Shown here piece after piece: positions 10,301 through 22,305 of a stretch of 64,000 nucleotides of DNA. The stretch's first letter is position 1. Each line of letters starts with the position of its first letter. The position numbers and the translations under genes were made by a program. The notes under the pieces are model-generated. The model searched no databases, was not told where the DNA came from, and saw only the letters and a program-made list of their open reading frames with translations. The DNA is taken from contig JAABRO010000060.1 in NCBI GenBank assembly GCA_011390885.1, positions 62,001 through 126,000 on the forward strand, in the 5' to 3' direction. This DNA is from Gemmatimonas sp. (GTDB lineage: Bacteria > Gemmatimonadota > Gemmatimonadetes > Gemmatimonadales > Gemmatimonadaceae).

Positions 10301-10519
10301 CGGCTTGATGACCTGCTGCTCGACCTCGGCCGACGACGCGCCGGGCAGGCCGGCGAACACGTCGATCATGGGCACCGAGATCTGCGGCTCCTCCTCACGC
10401 GGCGTGGCGATCAGCCCGATCGCACCCACGAAGAGCGAGGCCATCGTGACCAGCGGCGTGAGCTTGCTGTGCAGGAACGCCTTGGCGACGCGCCCTGCGA
10501 TACCCGTCGCGGCACTCAT
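7262..10519 (-). CDS. RND superfamily efflux transporter, inner-membrane pump subunit
   Basis: Proton-driven inner-membrane pump of a tripartite export system, 1085 residues, the usual size. The first membrane helix is followed by a long periplasmic loop. Then comes a helix bundle with the RND motif GILVDDAIVVVEN, whose aspartates at 412-413 correspond to the proton-relay pair of AcrB-type pumps. A second periplasmic loop and a second bundle follow (IGMIALAGIIVRNSILLVDF). A His/Gly-rich stretch (HGSGHGHGHEEGG) lies in the cytoplasmic loop between the halves and might bind metal. The start ATG overlaps the adaptor stop (ATGA). The substrate cannot be read from sequence. The closest style is the AcrB-like group found with PII-like partners rather than the classical heavy-metal pumps. 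Confidence 0.93.
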   Translation of the reverse strand: MSAATGIAGRVAKAFLHSKLTPLVTMASLFVGAIGLIATPREEEPQISVPMIDVFAGLPGASSAEVEQQVIKPLEQALWEVAGVEYVYSMAGDGGGMVTARFAVGADQTESVSKVHAKVFSRMDAWPVGAPPPLVRPHAIDDVPILALTVSDAHAEPGVVRQVAAHMAEELRTVPDVAQVFLVGGEPRQVSVRIDPSRLAATGVTPGEIAKALMGANARLQAGEFAAGNEAVRVDVSTAFASAGDVGDVIIAVRNGRAIALRDVARIEDGFAEVSQYVTTAMKGDTSPRSAVTIAVAKRPGANATTVAHAAVERIEESRGRIVPEGMRVDVTRDYGETAAEKASELILHLAIATLSVTLLVWWFLGWREAVVVLVAVPVTLALTLFVYYLMGYTLNRITLFALIFSIGILVDDAIVVVENIARHVAMRDRPADVAAVEAVDEVGNPTILATFTVIAAILPMMFVSGMMGPYMRPIPVGASVAMLASLGVAFIVTPWLGYRLLRKQAAHGSGHGHGHEEGGEQVLASGFGKFYAGLMTPLIERKSRRRAFYAGTIGLLVASMALVAVRVVQVKMLPFDNKSEFQVVLDFPEQTTLETTLAASEAIARELRTVPEVVSTQVYAGTSAPFNFNGLVRHYFLRRGANVSDIQVNLAPKHDRSRQSHEIAVAVRPMVDSIAQTFGASAKVAEIPPGPPVLSTLVAEIYAADDATRLAAAEKVKAAFEATTGVVDVDWTVEAPAAQLALRVDRAAAARAGADVPLLTQTVAMAVSGMPMGALQSGTSREPVLVVPRLDVADRSSIERLLALPVTTAMGPQPLGRFVTVDSAQRATSRHRKNLRPVIYVTGDVAGEVEAPVYAILALNQVLDTLRVEGAEITRYNAVQPDRLDETAVKWDGEWQVTIEVFRDLGIAFAIVLVLIYVLVVAWFQSFTIPLVIMAPIPLTMVGILPAHALTGAFFTATSMIGMIALAGIIVRNSILLVDFIQLAEARQRPLVQAVLEAGAVRFRPIALTAAAVVIGGLVMVLDPIFQGLAVALIGGAIVATLLTMVVVPLLYWELRRREEDKLDVEIAAADVRGRESAAHLVGA

Positions 10520-11631
10520 GTGCGGACCTCCGACTCGGTCGAGATGAGCACTCGGTCGCCGGCATTCACGCCGGAGAGCACTTCCACGAAGTCGCCGCGC
10601 ACGCGGCCCAGCCGCACCCAGCGACGGTCGGCGCCGCCATCGGGCGTGCGCACGAGCAGGCCGGTGAGGTCGCCCTCACGCGTGACCGCGGCGAGCGGCA
10701 CCAGGCGCACGGCGCGCGGGGCGCCGACGAGGGAGAGCGTGGCCGATCCGCCGGTCGGATAGCGGCCCTCACGATTGTTCACGATCACGTTCACGGTGAA
10801 GAGGCCGCCGCTCGCAGCCGCGACGACGCCTTCCACCGTGCCCGTGGCCTCGACGCCCTCGATGGTGACCGAGACCGACTGGCCGCGCTTCACCTGCTGC
10901 GCGGCGCCCGGCGGCACCATCGCGGAGACCCGAAGCGACGTGGACTGCTGCACGGTGATGAGCGGCATGCCGGGAGCGGCAAACGCGCCCGGATCCACGA
11001 GCCGCTGCGTGACGACGCCGGCGAACGGAGCGCGCAGCGCGCCGTAATCGCGCACCGCACTGGCTTCCGCCACGCCGCCGCGTGCCGCGCTCACCATCGC
11101 CTTCGCGCGCGCCAGGCCGGCCTCGGCTGCGTCGAGCTGCGCCTTGGGCGCCGCGCTGTCCGCGTAGAGGGCGCGCATGCGCGCCGTCTGGAGTTCGGCG
11201 TCTGCCAGCATCGCTTCGGCACTCTGCAGGTTGCCGGTGGCCTGGGCGGCCTTGGCGTCGATGTCGCGCACGTCGAGCGAGACGAGCAGCTGCCCCTCGC
11301 GCACGACGTCGCCTTCCTTCACATGCACGGCCGTGACGGCCGCCATGAGCTTGGTGGACAGCGTGGCGCTGAGCAGCGGTGTCGCGGTGCCCACGGCGTC
11401 GTTCACATCGGGGAGCACGCTGTCCACCACCGCGACTTCGCGCATGCCCTCGGTCGAGGCCACGACGCGCGTGGCTTCGGGGGCGTCCTGGGTCGAGTCG
11501 CCGCCGCAGGCCGCGAGCGTGCCGCCGCCGACCAGCAGGACGAGGCCGGTGCGCAGGGTGCTGGCGGTGCGACCGGCGACGAGCGGTCCGCGCCGGAACA
11601 GGGCTGCCATCGGAGAGGAAAGTCGGATCAT
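10516..11631 (-). CDS. RND efflux periplasmic adaptor (HlyD/MFP family), lipoprotein
   Basis: Membrane fusion protein joining the inner-membrane pump to the outer-membrane channel, 371 residues. A hydrophobic signal ends in a lipobox (LAAC, Cys42), so it is probably a lipoprotein anchored in the inner membrane. The lipoyl half-motifs flank a helical hairpin (KEGDVVREGQLLVSLD and APFAGVVTQRLVDPGAF). Between them is an Ala-rich coiled-coil at about 130-190. A beta-barrel and a membrane-proximal domain follow. The ATG overlaps the TolC-family stop (ATGA), and the stop overlaps the pump start in the same way, so outer channel, adaptor and pump are translationally coupled in order. An alternative start at Met8 would shorten the leader. 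Confidence 0.92.
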   Translation of the reverse strand: MIRLSSPMAALFRRGPLVAGRTASTLRTGLVLLVGGGTLAACGGDSTQDAPEATRVVASTEGMREVAVVDSVLPDVNDAVGTATPLLSATLSTKLMAAVTAVHVKEGDVVREGQLLVSLDVRDIDAKAAQATGNLQSAEAMLADAELQTARMRALYADSAAPKAQLDAAEAGLARAKAMVSAARGGVAEASAVRDYGALRAPFAGVVTQRLVDPGAFAAPGMPLITVQQSTSLRVSAMVPPGAAQQVKRGQSVSVTIEGVEATGTVEGVVAAASGGLFTVNVIVNNREGRYPTGGSATLSLVGAPRAVRLVPLAAVTREGDLTGLLVRTPDGGADRRWVRLGRVRGDFVEVLSGVNAGDRVLISTESEVRT

Positions 11632-13046
11632 CGGTCGAGTGCCAGGAGAGGAGTCAGGTCGAGGCCGAGCGCGACGCGTTCGGCGGCCAGGGCCACGAGC
11701 GCGTCATGTCGCGCGCTGACGGTGGCGAGGTCGGCGGCCGTACGGGCGGCGGCCGCATCGAGGAGTTCGGTGATGGCGGCGAGCCCGCCGTCGTAGCGAC
11801 GCTGCACGAGCCGGAGCGCCTCGCGGGCCTGCTCGAGCGAGCGATCGGCGATCTGCAGCCGCTCGATGGCGACCTCGCGCTGGATGCGCGCCTGCGTCGC
11901 TTCGAGGTTGGCCTGGGCGACCGCCCCGTCGGCTCGGCTGGCGGCGGCCCTGGCGCGCGCCGCGGCCCGCTGCCGGTCGGCCACATCGGCGCCGCCCTTG
12001 AACACCGACCAGGACGCCATCACGCCCACGGTCCAGTAGGGGGAGCCGCCGAACGGCTGGTCGACGGTGGCCCAGTCGTTGCGCAGCACGGCCCCCACGG
12101 TCGGGAGCCAGCTGCCGTTCGTGCGCTGCACGTCGGCGCGCGCGGCCCGCACGCCCAGTTGCGCGGCTTGCACGTCGCGTCGTGCCTCGGTGCCGGTGGC
12201 GTGCGGCCAGCCGGCGTTCACGAGGGCGGTGATCTCGGCGGTGCTGGGCAGCGTGCTCGGCAGCGCGGCGAGGGTGTCCGCCGGGGCGCCCATCTGCACG
12301 GCCACGCCGAGGCGCGCCACGATGGCGTTGCCCGCGGCGCTGGCGCGCTGCGCCTCGAGGTCACCCACGCGCACCTGGGCGAGCAGCATGTCGGAGCGGG
12401 TCACCACGCCATTGCGCTCGAGCGTGGCGGCCTGGCTGACATGGGCGCGTCCCGCGGCGAGCGCGGAGTCGAGCGCCGAGACCGCCGCCACGGCCACGAC
12501 GGCGCCGTAATAGGCGCGCGCGGCGGCCAGCCGCGACTGCTCGCCCGTGCGGTCGGCCATCGCGTCGGCCGCCTGGGCGGCGAACGTGGCGGCCCGACGT
12601 CCGAGCAGCGCCTGCGGCACGAAGACCGGCTGCTCGAGCACGAGTGCGCCGGTGGTGAGGGTGAGAGCGTCGGGGCGGTTGAGGCGCGCCGGGTCGAAAT
12701 CGGCGGCGGTGACGGCCCGCTGCCGCAGGCGGGCGCCGAAGACGCCGATCGGGTCGGTGGTGCGCGCGGTGCCGCCTTCGATGCGAAGGGTGGGGAGGAG
12801 TCCCTGGAGCGTGGCCGTGACGTCGGCACCGGCGGCGTCGGCATCGGCGCGCGCGGCGGCCGGTGCGTAGCCTTCGGCGTCGACGGCGCGGAGCACGTCG
12901 GCGAGTCGGAGTGCGGGGCGATCGGCTCGAGTCGGCTGGGCGCCCAGGGGGGCGGCCAGGGCGACGAGTGGCGCCACCAGCAGGGCCGCGCGCCGGGGAC
13001 TCCGGACGGCGCGCAGGGCCCGTGTGAAGAGTGGGTGTCTGGTCAT
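11628..13046 (-). CDS. TolC family outer-membrane efflux protein
   Basis: Outer-membrane channel component of the export system, 472 residues, within the normal 420-500 range. A signal peptide is predicted (positively charged start, hydrophobic core, ending APLGAQ at about residue 37). Two internally similar Ala-rich helical repeats follow, as in OEP domains, with the repeat motifs ARADADAAGADVTATLQGLLPTL early and ARADVQRTNGSWLPTVGAVL in the second half. It is the first gene of the minus-strand operon. The start was chosen as the ATG giving a proper signal peptide; upstream in-frame sequence is intergenic. No Shine-Dalgarno is seen, and the predicted promoter sits so close that the message may be leaderless. 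Confidence 0.9.
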   Translation of the reverse strand: MTRHPLFTRALRAVRSPRRAALLVAPLVALAAPLGAQPTRADRPALRLADVLRAVDAEGYAPAAARADADAAGADVTATLQGLLPTLRIEGGTARTTDPIGVFGARLRQRAVTAADFDPARLNRPDALTLTTGALVLEQPVFVPQALLGRRAATFAAQAADAMADRTGEQSRLAAARAYYGAVVAVAAVSALDSALAAGRAHVSQAATLERNGVVTRSDMLLAQVRVGDLEAQRASAAGNAIVARLGVAVQMGAPADTLAALPSTLPSTAEITALVNAGWPHATGTEARRDVQAAQLGVRAARADVQRTNGSWLPTVGAVLRNDWATVDQPFGGSPYWTVGVMASWSVFKGGADVADRQRAAARARAAASRADGAVAQANLEATQARIQREVAIERLQIADRSLEQAREALRLVQRRYDGGLAAITELLDAAAARTAADLATVSARHDALVALAAERVALGLDLTPLLALDR

Positions 13047-13053
13047 GCAATCA

Positions 13054-13081
13054 ACTAAATAAGCAAGTAACGAACTGTCAA
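13054..13081 (-). promoter_or_regulatory. Predicted sigma-70-type promoter of the TolC/adaptor/RND operon
   Basis: On the minus strand a perfect -35 hexamer TTGACA (13081-13076) is followed after 16 bases by TTTAGT (13059-13054), a 4/6 match to the -10 consensus. The segment is strikingly AT-rich for this genome. The predicted transcription start falls at about 13047, next to the ATG at 13046, so the transcript would have almost no leader. An operator for a local repressor could overlap it, but no repressor gene is adjacent. Confidence 0.55.
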
Positions 13082-13090
13082 GCGTTCCCT

Positions 13091-13132
13091 CGCGTCCGGC
13101 CGCGCAGCGGTCGATACTCCAAGCCGGACGCG
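13091..13132. promoter_or_regulatory. Inverted repeat in the divergent intergenic region
   Basis: A perfect 10-base inverted repeat (CGCGTCCGGC at 13091-13100 and GCCGGACGCG at 13123-13132) is separated by 22 bases. It lies between the TolC-operon promoter and the GTG start of the hybrid kinase. It could be an operator or a hairpin in the kinase leader; GC-rich sequence makes chance occurrence possible. Confidence 0.35.
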
Positions 13133-13176
13133 GGAGCGCCGACGCTGCCCGCCTCGCCACGCCGTCACCCGAATCC

Positions 13177-15825
<2,649 letters not shown>

Positions 15826-15864
15826 CTTACCCGCTCGCTTCGCTCACCCTCAGCCGACCCTGCC

Positions 15865-17166
<1,302 letters not shown>

Positions 17167-17176
17167 GCGCCGGCGG

Positions 17177-17214
17177 CGCGGGGGGCGCGTGCCACGTGCA
17201 CCGCGACCCCCGCG
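17177..17214. terminator. Hairpin between convergent asnS and mazG
   Basis: CGCGGGGG (17177-17184) pairs with CCCCCGCG (17207-17214) across a 22-base loop, in the 57-base gap between two convergent genes. It has no T-run, so it is only a probable bidirectional terminator. Confidence 0.4.
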
Positions 17215-17223
17215 TCGCTCGGC

Positions 17224-18009
17224 TCACTCGCCGGTCTTGACCTCGTTCCAGAGCGCATCCTGCTCGGCGAGCGACAGGTCGCGAAACACCACGCCGCGCG
17301 ACTCGGCGAGTGCCTCCATGCCGCGAAAGCGGCGCGCGAACTTCTGGTTCGCACCGTCGAGCGCGAGCCCGGCGTGCACGCCGAGCTTGCGACACAGGTT
17401 CACGACGGAGAAGAGCAGGTCGCCCAGCTCCCCCTCCAATCGCGCGGCGTCGGGCACGGTGCCCGACGGCGCGAGGCACTCGGCCACCTCCTCCACTTCC
17501 TCGCGCACCTTGGCGAGCGGGCCGACTGCATCGGGCCAGTCGAAGCCAACGCCCGCCGCGCGATCCTGCAGTCGATGCGCGCGGTGCAGCGCCGGCAGGC
17601 CGCTCGCCAGCCCTTCGTCGATGAAGCGGCGCGTGCCGGCCTTCATCGTCTCCCAATCCCGCTTCACGCCGTCGCCGTACAGGTGCGGATGACGCGTGCG
17701 CATCTTCGATACCAGCGCGCCCGCCACGTCCTGCACGTCGAAGGCGCCACGTTCCTCGGCGATCACGGCGTGGAAGAGCACCTGCAACAGCACGTCGCCG
17801 AGTTCGTCGCGCAGCGTCGCGTCGTCGCCGCCCGCGATCGCGTCATCCACCTCGGCGGCTTCTTCCACCAGGTACGGGCGCAGCGACTGGTGCGTCTGCG
17901 CCGCATCCCACTCGCAGCGGGCGCGAAGGTCGCGCATCAGGGCCAGCGCGTCGTCGAGCGAGCGTCGGCGGTCGGTGGTCCCGCCGTCCTGTCGCGATTC
18001 GTCTTGCAT
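17224..18009 (-). CDS. mazG: Nucleoside triphosphate pyrophosphohydrolase MazG
   Basis: Hydrolyses (d)NTPs to monophosphate and pyrophosphate, a house-cleaning and stress-related activity. The protein is 261 residues from the chosen ATG, near the usual 260-270 for the two-domain form. The first MazG repeat has CEWDAAQTHQSL and LVEEAAEVDDAI, carrying the metal-binding EExxE pattern with DELGDVLLQ. The second repeat has VREEVEEVAE and GELGDLLFSVVNLCRKLG. The start at 18009 is preferred because a purine-rich ribosome site (GGGAGAGAGGG) lies directly upstream; an in-frame ATG at 18027 would add six residues. It is divergent from alr and convergent with asnS. Confidence 0.93.
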   Translation of the reverse strand: MQDESRQDGGTTDRRRSLDDALALMRDLRARCEWDAAQTHQSLRPYLVEEAAEVDDAIAGGDDATLRDELGDVLLQVLFHAVIAEERGAFDVQDVAGALVSKMRTRHPHLYGDGVKRDWETMKAGTRRFIDEGLASGLPALHRAHRLQDRAAGVGFDWPDAVGPLAKVREEVEEVAECLAPSGTVPDAARLEGELGDLLFSVVNLCRKLGVHAGLALDGANQKFARRFRGMEALAESRGVVFRDLSLAEQDALWNEVKTGE

Positions 18010-18163
18010 CCCCTCTCTCCCGTCCATAGACTCGCCGGTTGCCTTGCCGCGCTGCGGCGGCCCGGCTCGATCGCTGCGCCCTGCGCGTCAACGTCTCCCC
18101 GCCCATGCCTTCCCTCCCTGCTGCCCGGGTGACCCTCCCGCTGCTCGCGGGGTACGCCTCGGC

Positions 18164-19354
18164 ATGAACGCGGCAATATACGAACCGGCCACGGTGCAGG
18201 ATCCCGATCGCGCGCTCGCGCCGGCCGGCCCCGACGGCCAGCGGGCGTGGTGCACGGTCGACCTGGCGGCGCTTCGGCACAACGCTGCCCTGCTGCGCGC
18301 GCGGGCCGGTGTGCCACTCGTGCCCATGGTGAAAGCCGACGCGTACGGGCTTGGCGTGGAGGCCGTCGCGCGGGCGCTCGGCGCCCCGTTCGCCACGCCC
18401 GGCGAGATTGCCGGCGTGCCCGACCTGCCCACGAGCCACGATGCGCCGTGGGCACTCGGGGTGGCCACGGTGCGCGAGGCCGAGCAGCTGCGCGCGTTCG
18501 GCGCCACGGGGCGCCTGCTGTGCACCTCGCCCGTGCTTCCCGAGGAGTTCGACCGGCTCGTGCAGGCGCACACCACGCCATCGCTGCACCTCGAGGCGGA
18601 CGTGCGCGCCTGGCGTGCGCTGACCGAGGCGCCGTGGCACCTGTCCATCGACACGGGCATGCAGCGGGCGGGCGTGCCGTGGCGCGCGGTCGAGGCGCTG
18701 CGCGACGTGGTGGCCGAGCATCCGCCCGAGGGCGTGTTCACGCACTTCCACTCCGCCGATCGCGCCGATGGCACGCGCGAGGTGCAGGAGGCGCGCTTCC
18801 GCGAGGCGCTGGCGCGATTGCCGCTCCCCGCCGGCACGCTGCGCCACACCGACAACTCGTGGGCGCACGTGGCCCGCGTCCCGTCACCGTGGGAGCTCAC
18901 GCGTCCGGGCATCGCGCTCTACGGGTCGCCCAGCGTCGGCCCGCTCGGCCTGCAACCCGTGCTGCACGTGCATGCCCGCGTCGTCGACCTGCGCGACGTG
19001 ACCCCGGGCGACACGGTGAGCTACGAGGCCACCTGGACGGCCACCCGCGCCACGCGGCTCGCGACCATCGCCATCGGGCATGGCGACGGCTACCGCCGCG
19101 CCCTGTCCAATCGCGGCGTGGCGCTGCTGCACGGGCGGCGCGTGCCCGTGGTCGGCGTGGTGACCATGGACATGACCATGCTCGACGTCGCCGACGTGCC
19201 CTGCGCCGTGGGCGATGTGGTCACGCTGCTCGGCCGCGATGCGCTCGGCTCCGACCCGCTCACGCTCGACGAGGTCGCGGCGCTCGGCGAACTGTCCCCC
19301 TATGAACTGCTCGTGGGCTGGCGCTTGCGCCTCCCTCGCGTGTATCGACCGTGA
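18164..19354 (+). CDS. alr: Alanine racemase
   Basis: PLP-dependent enzyme converting L-alanine to D-alanine for peptidoglycan, 396 residues from the ATG chosen (the open frame continues upstream into mazG antisense). The PLP lysine is K57 in VKADAYGLG and the second catalytic base is Tyr287 in SYEATW. RPGIALYG and the C-terminal VTMDMTMLDV/LGELSPYELL complete the family pattern. The first 28 residues before WCTVDLAALRHN are an unusual extension with no clear homology, so a later start cannot be excluded. It heads a plus-strand gene set; the deoB start overlaps its stop, which implies one transcript. Confidence 0.93.
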   Translation: MNAAIYEPATVQDPDRALAPAGPDGQRAWCTVDLAALRHNAALLRARAGVPLVPMVKADAYGLGVEAVARALGAPFATPGEIAGVPDLPTSHDAPWALGVATVREAEQLRAFGATGRLLCTSPVLPEEFDRLVQAHTTPSLHLEADVRAWRALTEAPWHLSIDTGMQRAGVPWRAVEALRDVVAEHPPEGVFTHFHSADRADGTREVQEARFREALARLPLPAGTLRHTDNSWAHVARVPSPWELTRPGIALYGSPSVGPLGLQPVLHVHARVVDLRDVTPGDTVSYEATWTATRATRLATIAIGHGDGYRRALSNRGVALLHGRRVPVVGVVTMDMTMLDVADVPCAVGDVVTLLGRDALGSDPLTLDEVAALGELSPYELLVGWRLRLPRVYRP

Positions 19355-20550
19355 TCATGCACTCCGACCACGCTTCCGCGACCGGCCGCCGCGCCCTGCT
19401 GCTCGTCCTCGACGGCGTCGGCATCGGCCCCGCGCCCGATACCGACGCCTACGGGGATACCGGCAGCGACACGCTGGGCAACCTCTCGAGGCAGCGCCCT
19501 GGGCTGCATCTGCCCGCCCTCGCTGCGCTCGGCCTCGGCAACATCGCGCCGCTCGTCGGCGTCCCGCCCACGGACGCGCCCGCGGCCGCCTGGGGTGCGG
19601 CGCTCCCCAACTCGGCCGGGAAGGATTCCACGACCGGACACTGGGAGCTGGCCGGCGTGCAGCTGGCGCGCCCGTTCCCCACCTATCCGCACGGGTTCCC
19701 CCCCGAGGTCCTGGCGCCCTTCATTGCGGCCACCGGCCGCGGCGTGCTCGCGAACTGCGTGGCCAGCGGCACGGCCGTGATCGCGCAACATGCCGAGGCG
19801 CAGCGCGCGAGCGGCGACTGGATCGTGTATACCTCGGCCGATTCCGTGTTCCAGATTGCGGCGCACGAGGCGTGGATTCCGCTCGAGGAGCTCTACCGCG
19901 CCTGCGAGATCGCCCGGGCGCAGCTCGTGCCGCCGCACGACGTCTCGCGCGTGATCGCCCGCCCGTTCACGGGTGACGCGGGCGCGTGGCAGCGCACTGC
20001 CAACCGCCGCGACTATTCGGTGCCGGCACCCGAGCCCACGCTGCTCGACGTGCTGGCCGAGGCTGGCGTGCCACGATGTGGGGTGGGGAAGGTGGACGAC
20101 CTCTTCGCCGGCCGGAACCTTGTCTCGCGGCACACGCGGGACAACGCCGAGGGGCTGCAGCACCTGTTCGCGTGGCTCGAAGGCGCGACGCATGGGTTCT
20201 GCTTCGCCAATCTGGTAGATTTCGACCAGTTGTTCGGACACAGGAACGACGTGCCCGGATTCGCCGGCGCCCTCGAGGCGTTCGACGCTGCCGTGCCGCG
20301 CCTGCTTGCTGCCCTCAGGGAGGACGACCTGCTCATCATCACCGCCGATCACGGCAACGACCCGACCACCCCCTCCACCGACCACTCGCGCGAGCGGGTG
20401 CCGGTGCTCGTGGCCGGCCCCCGCGTGCGTCCCGTCGCGCTGGGTGTGCGCGACACGTTCGCCGATGTGGGGGCGTCCGTCGCGGAGTGGTTCGGCGTCG
20501 CGTGGCGCGGTGCCGGGCAGTCGTTCCTGCCGGCCTGCGGGCTCGCATGA
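19351..20550 (+). CDS. deoB: Phosphopentomutase
   Basis: Interconverts ribose 1-phosphate and ribose 5-phosphate (and the deoxy forms) in nucleoside salvage, 399 residues. It belongs to the alkaline phosphatase superfamily: the metal-binding [13 protein letters not shown] at the start, [13 protein letters not shown] around the phosphoacceptor threonine, [27 protein letters not shown] and [10 protein letters not shown] are all visible. The GTG at 19351 overlaps the alr stop; an in-frame ATG at 19357 is an equally good start. The cdd gene follows with an ATGA overlap, and the two enzymes act in the same pathway (cytidine to uridine, then pentose phosphate entry). Confidence 0.95.
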   Translation: MIMHSDHASATGRRALLLVLDGVGIGPAPDTDAYGDTGSDTLGNLSRQRPGLHLPALAALGLGNIAPLVGVPPTDAPAAAWGAALPNSAGKDSTTGHWELAGVQLARPFPTYPHGFPPEVLAPFIAATGRGVLANCVASGTAVIAQHAEAQRASGDWIVYTSADSVFQIAAHEAWIPLEELYRACEIARAQLVPPHDVSRVIARPFTGDAGAWQRTANRRDYSVPAPEPTLLDVLAEAGVPRCGVGKVDDLFAGRNLVSRHTRDNAEGLQHLFAWLEGATHGFCFANLVDFDQLFGHRNDVPGFAGALEAFDAAVPRLLAALREDDLLIITADHGNDPTTPSTDHSRERVPVLVAGPRVRPVALGVRDTFADVGASVAEWFGVAWRGAGQSFLPACGLA

Positions 20551-20978
20551 GTCACGCCGACCCCAACGCCGGGCACGCGTCCTCGGTGCAGGAACTCATC
20601 GCGTTGGCCTGGGAGGTGCGCGCGCGTGCCTGGGCGCCGTACTCCCGCTTCCTGGTGGGGGCCGTGCTGGAGACGCCCGATGGGCGGCGCTTCGCCGGCT
20701 GCAACGTGGAAAACGCGAGCTACCCGGCCGGCATCTGCGCCGAGCGGGGCGCGTTGGCGGCGGCCGTGGCGGCCGGCGCGCGCGAGTTCACGCGCGTCGT
20801 CATCGCCACCGAGGCCGACGTGCCCACGCCACCCTGCGGCATCTGCCGGCAGGCGCTGGTCGAGTTCGCGCCCGCGCTCGAGGTGGTAAGCGTCGCCGCC
20901 GGTGGACGCACCGCCAGCTGGTCGCTCGCCGACCTGCTTCCCTCTCCCTTCACGCCTTCCTCGCTCGCGAATGCCTGA
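20547..20978 (+). CDS. cdd: Cytidine deaminase
   Basis: Zinc enzyme deaminating cytidine and deoxycytidine to the uridine forms, 143 residues, typical of the tetrameric short class (~130-140). The zinc site is complete: C64 and E66 in CAERG, and C97 and C100 in PPCGICRQ. The substrate loop [12 protein letters not shown] precedes it. The ATG overlaps the deoB stop (ATGA), so the two salvage enzymes are coupled. The last residues overlap the start of the next gene by eight bases. Confidence 0.95.
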   Translation: MSHADPNAGHASSVQELIALAWEVRARAWAPYSRFLVGAVLETPDGRRFAGCNVENASYPAGICAERGALAAAVAAGAREFTRVVIATEADVPTPPCGICRQALVEFAPALEVVSVAAGGRTASWSLADLLPSPFTPSSLANA

Positions 20979-22305
20979 GCGTTTCCTTCGTTCGTTCGTC
21001 GCCTGGTCCACCTCCGGGTCGTGGCGCCAGCCGCGGGCGCCGCGCGCCCTGCTGCTCGCGCTCGTCGTCGGGCTGGCCGCCTCCGCCTCCGCCTGCACCG
21101 AGGAACTCGTGGGCGGTGAGGGGTGCCCCGTGCTCTGCCCGCAGCAGCAGGCCACGTTCCGGGATACGATCCTCGAGGCGATCGTGGTCGACTCCACGAT
21201 CGGGCCCTTCCCGGTGCTTGGCGTGTCGAGCGGCGCGCTGCTTGCCGCGCGCGGCGACACCGTCGAGACCTATGTCGTGGTGCGCTTCGACAACCTGCCG
21301 GATACCTACAATCCGAACGGGCTCGCGATCACCGAGGCGATCACCGCGGTCGACTCCACGGTGCTGCGTTTCTTCGTGGACACGGTCGCGTCGCGCGTCA
21401 CGGCGCCGCTCACGATCGAGGTGTTCGACGTGGACACCGCCGACACCGATTCCGCGGCGGCCGTGGTGCGGTCGCTGTTCCGCGCCGATCGCAAGCTGAG
21501 CGAGTACACGATCGCGCCGGGCACGCTCACCGACTCGATGCGCATCCCGATCCCCGACTCGGTGCTGCTCGCACGCATCACGGCTCGCAGTCGCCTGCGC
21601 GTGGGGCTGCGCATCGCGCCGGGCGTCAACGGCCAGTTGCGTCTCGGCGCGCTCATCTCGGGTCAGCCGGCGCCGCGCCTCACCTTCGACCCGGCGTCCG
21701 ACACCACGTACCGGCCGCTCGACGTCACGCCCATCACCACGATCGCCGGTGCCGAATCCGACGACGTGCTGCGGCTGGCCTACACGGTCTACACGCTCAC
21801 CGCTCGCGGCACGGCGCCTCTGCCCGCCGGCACCCTGGGCGTGGGCGGCTGGCCTTCACAGCGCGCGTATTTCCGCTTCGAGGTGCCGGCGGCCATTCTC
21901 GACTCCAGCACCGTCGTGCGCGCCGATCTCCTGCTCACGCAGAAGCCGGCCGGTGGTGCCGATCGCGCCGACACGGTCACCGTCCAGCCGTTCGTCGGCG
22001 TGTCGACGGGTGTGGTCACCGATCCGTACTTCGCCACGGCACTGGCCGTCAACGGCCTGCTCGCCGGTGTGGACTCCATTCGACTCGTGCCGCAGGACAG
22101 CGGCCTCGCGGTGCTGAACATCGTGAATCTGGTGCGTGGCTGGTCCACGCTGAGTTCGGGGGTGACCCGGTTCCTGGCGCTTCGCATTGCCGGTGAAGGG
22201 TCGCTCGCCCACGAGATCCGCTTTCACGACCTGTCGGCGCCGCTCGCCCAGCGACCGCGCCTGCGCGTCACCTATATGCCGCGCACGGAGTTCACGCTGC
22301 CATGA
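20971..22305 (+). CDS. Predicted outer-surface lipoprotein, function unknown
   Basis: 444-residue exported protein. After a charged start a hydrophobic stretch ends in a lipobox (ASAC, Cys42), so it is a predicted lipoprotein. The mature part is rich in Asp, Thr and Val with many short beta strands. The C-terminal half (about 270-440) resembles DNRLRE-like beta-sandwich modules: strands such as RAYFRFEVP followed by a residue-rich turn and [10 protein letters not shown] do not recognise a named family. The ATG overlaps the cdd stop. The gene overlaps the next one (an outer-membrane protein) by ATGA, and such lipoprotein/barrel pairs are usually made together and may interact. Confidence 0.7.
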   Translation: MPERFLRSFVAWSTSGSWRQPRAPRALLLALVVGLAASASACTEELVGGEGCPVLCPQQQATFRDTILEAIVVDSTIGPFPVLGVSSGALLAARGDTVETYVVVRFDNLPDTYNPNGLAITEAITAVDSTVLRFFVDTVASRVTAPLTIEVFDVDTADTDSAAAVVRSLFRADRKLSEYTIAPGTLTDSMRIPIPDSVLLARITARSRLRVGLRIAPGVNGQLRLGALISGQPAPRLTFDPASDTTYRPLDVTPITTIAGAESDDVLRLAYTVYTLTARGTAPLPAGTLGVGGWPSQRAYFRFEVPAAILDSSTVVRADLLLTQKPAGGADRADTVTVQPFVGVSTGVVTDPYFATALAVNGLLAGVDSIRLVPQDSGLAVLNIVNLVRGWSTLSSGVTRFLALRIAGEGSLAHEIRFHDLSAPLAQRPRLRVTYMPRTEFTLP

